Source of the DNA: an uncultured Porphyromonadaceae bacterium
GTDB taxonomy: Bacteria > Bacteroidota > Bacteroidia > Bacteroidales > CAMTPD01
Length of the DNA: 7,041 nt
Reading direction: 5' to 3'
NCBI GenBank assembly: GCA_947074265.1
Contig: CAMTPD010000069.1
Coordinates: 1-7,041 of the forward strand
Shown: piece after piece, positions 6,907 to 7,041 of the stretch
Position numbering within the stretch: the stretch's first letter is position 1
Layout of the letters: each line of letters begins with the position of its first letter
The notes under the pieces: model-generated
Told to the model about the DNA's origin: nothing
Databases searched by the model: none
Seen by the model: the letters and a program-made list of their open reading frames with translations, nothing else
Translations under genes and position numbers: made by a program

Positions 6907-6935
6907 CGAAATATCGGTGATATTCAGCTGAGTTG

Positions 6936-7041
6936 ATGAAAAAAGTTCATTTAATATCGGTGCAAGTGCCTTTTATGTTTGATTTAGCTCTGGCACTTCG
7001 CAATAAAGAATATGAAGTTAGTGCTTCGGGGATTGGTTTAT
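6936..7041 (+). CDS. Possible Mur ligase-family protein, N-terminal fragment
   Basis: Thirty-five residues are visible before the right edge, starting MKKVHLISVQVPF. The pattern of a short basic start, a hydrophobic strand (VHLIS), a loop, then a helix ending in YEVSASG (26-32) follows the Rossmann-like N-terminal domain of MurC and Mpl, in which Bacteroidetes proteins typically read like VHFIAIGG, then helix, then YQVSGSD. These enzymes add amino acids or peptides to UDP-MurNAc in cell-wall synthesis or recycling. Here the glycine-rich loop is replaced by VQVPF and the GSD by ASG, so it may be a diverged paralogue and not a working MurC/Mpl. The fragment contains no ATP-binding or catalytic region, so the assignment is tentative. 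It is transcribed divergently from the hydrolase, 55 bp away. Confidence 0.5.
   Translation, partial: MKKVHLISVQVPFMFDLALALRNKEYEVSASGIGL

Overview
The window looks like chromosome from a member of the Bacteroidota, most likely order Bacteroidales. The support is a Bacteroides-like large single-chain PurL, several perfect or near-perfect TAnnTTTG -7 promoter boxes (the Bacteroidetes housekeeping consensus), no Shine-Dalgarno sequences before the genes, and moderately AT-rich housekeeping content. Genus cannot be settled from this sequence.

Layout. Bases 1-45 are not biological: they are an untrimmed Illumina TruSeq index adapter, so the left edge is a library artefact. Bases 46-350 (minus) hold the first 101 codons of a cardiolipin synthase, cut off by the adapter. 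An intergenic stretch (351-802) carries a candidate promoter for that gene, two near-identical hairpin palindromes 44 bp apart, and the purL terminator. purL (803-4492, minus) fills half the window. A 179-bp divergent intergenic region with back-to-back TATCTTTG boxes separates purL from a plus-strand pair: a LysE/RhtB-type six-helix exporter (4672-5295) and a CBM9-like protein without a signal peptide (5332-5973). A stem-loop usable in both directions (5995-6037) lies between that pair and a convergent metallo-beta-lactamase-fold hydrolase (6047-6880, minus). At the right edge a plus-strand gene begins (6936 onward) whose 35 visible residues resemble the N-terminal domain of a Mur ligase with an altered glycine loop.

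How the genes relate. These are mostly independent units: phospholipid synthesis, purine synthesis, small-molecule export, an unassigned carbohydrate-binding-like protein, an unassigned hydrolase and a possible peptidoglycan-type ligase. Only the exporter and the CBM9-like gene look co-transcribed. I see no mobile element, CRISPR array, RNA gene or defence system, and no convincing new multi-gene system. The points most worth a second look are the adapter, the paired hairpins, the unusual Mur-like N-terminus and the cytoplasmic CBM9-like protein.
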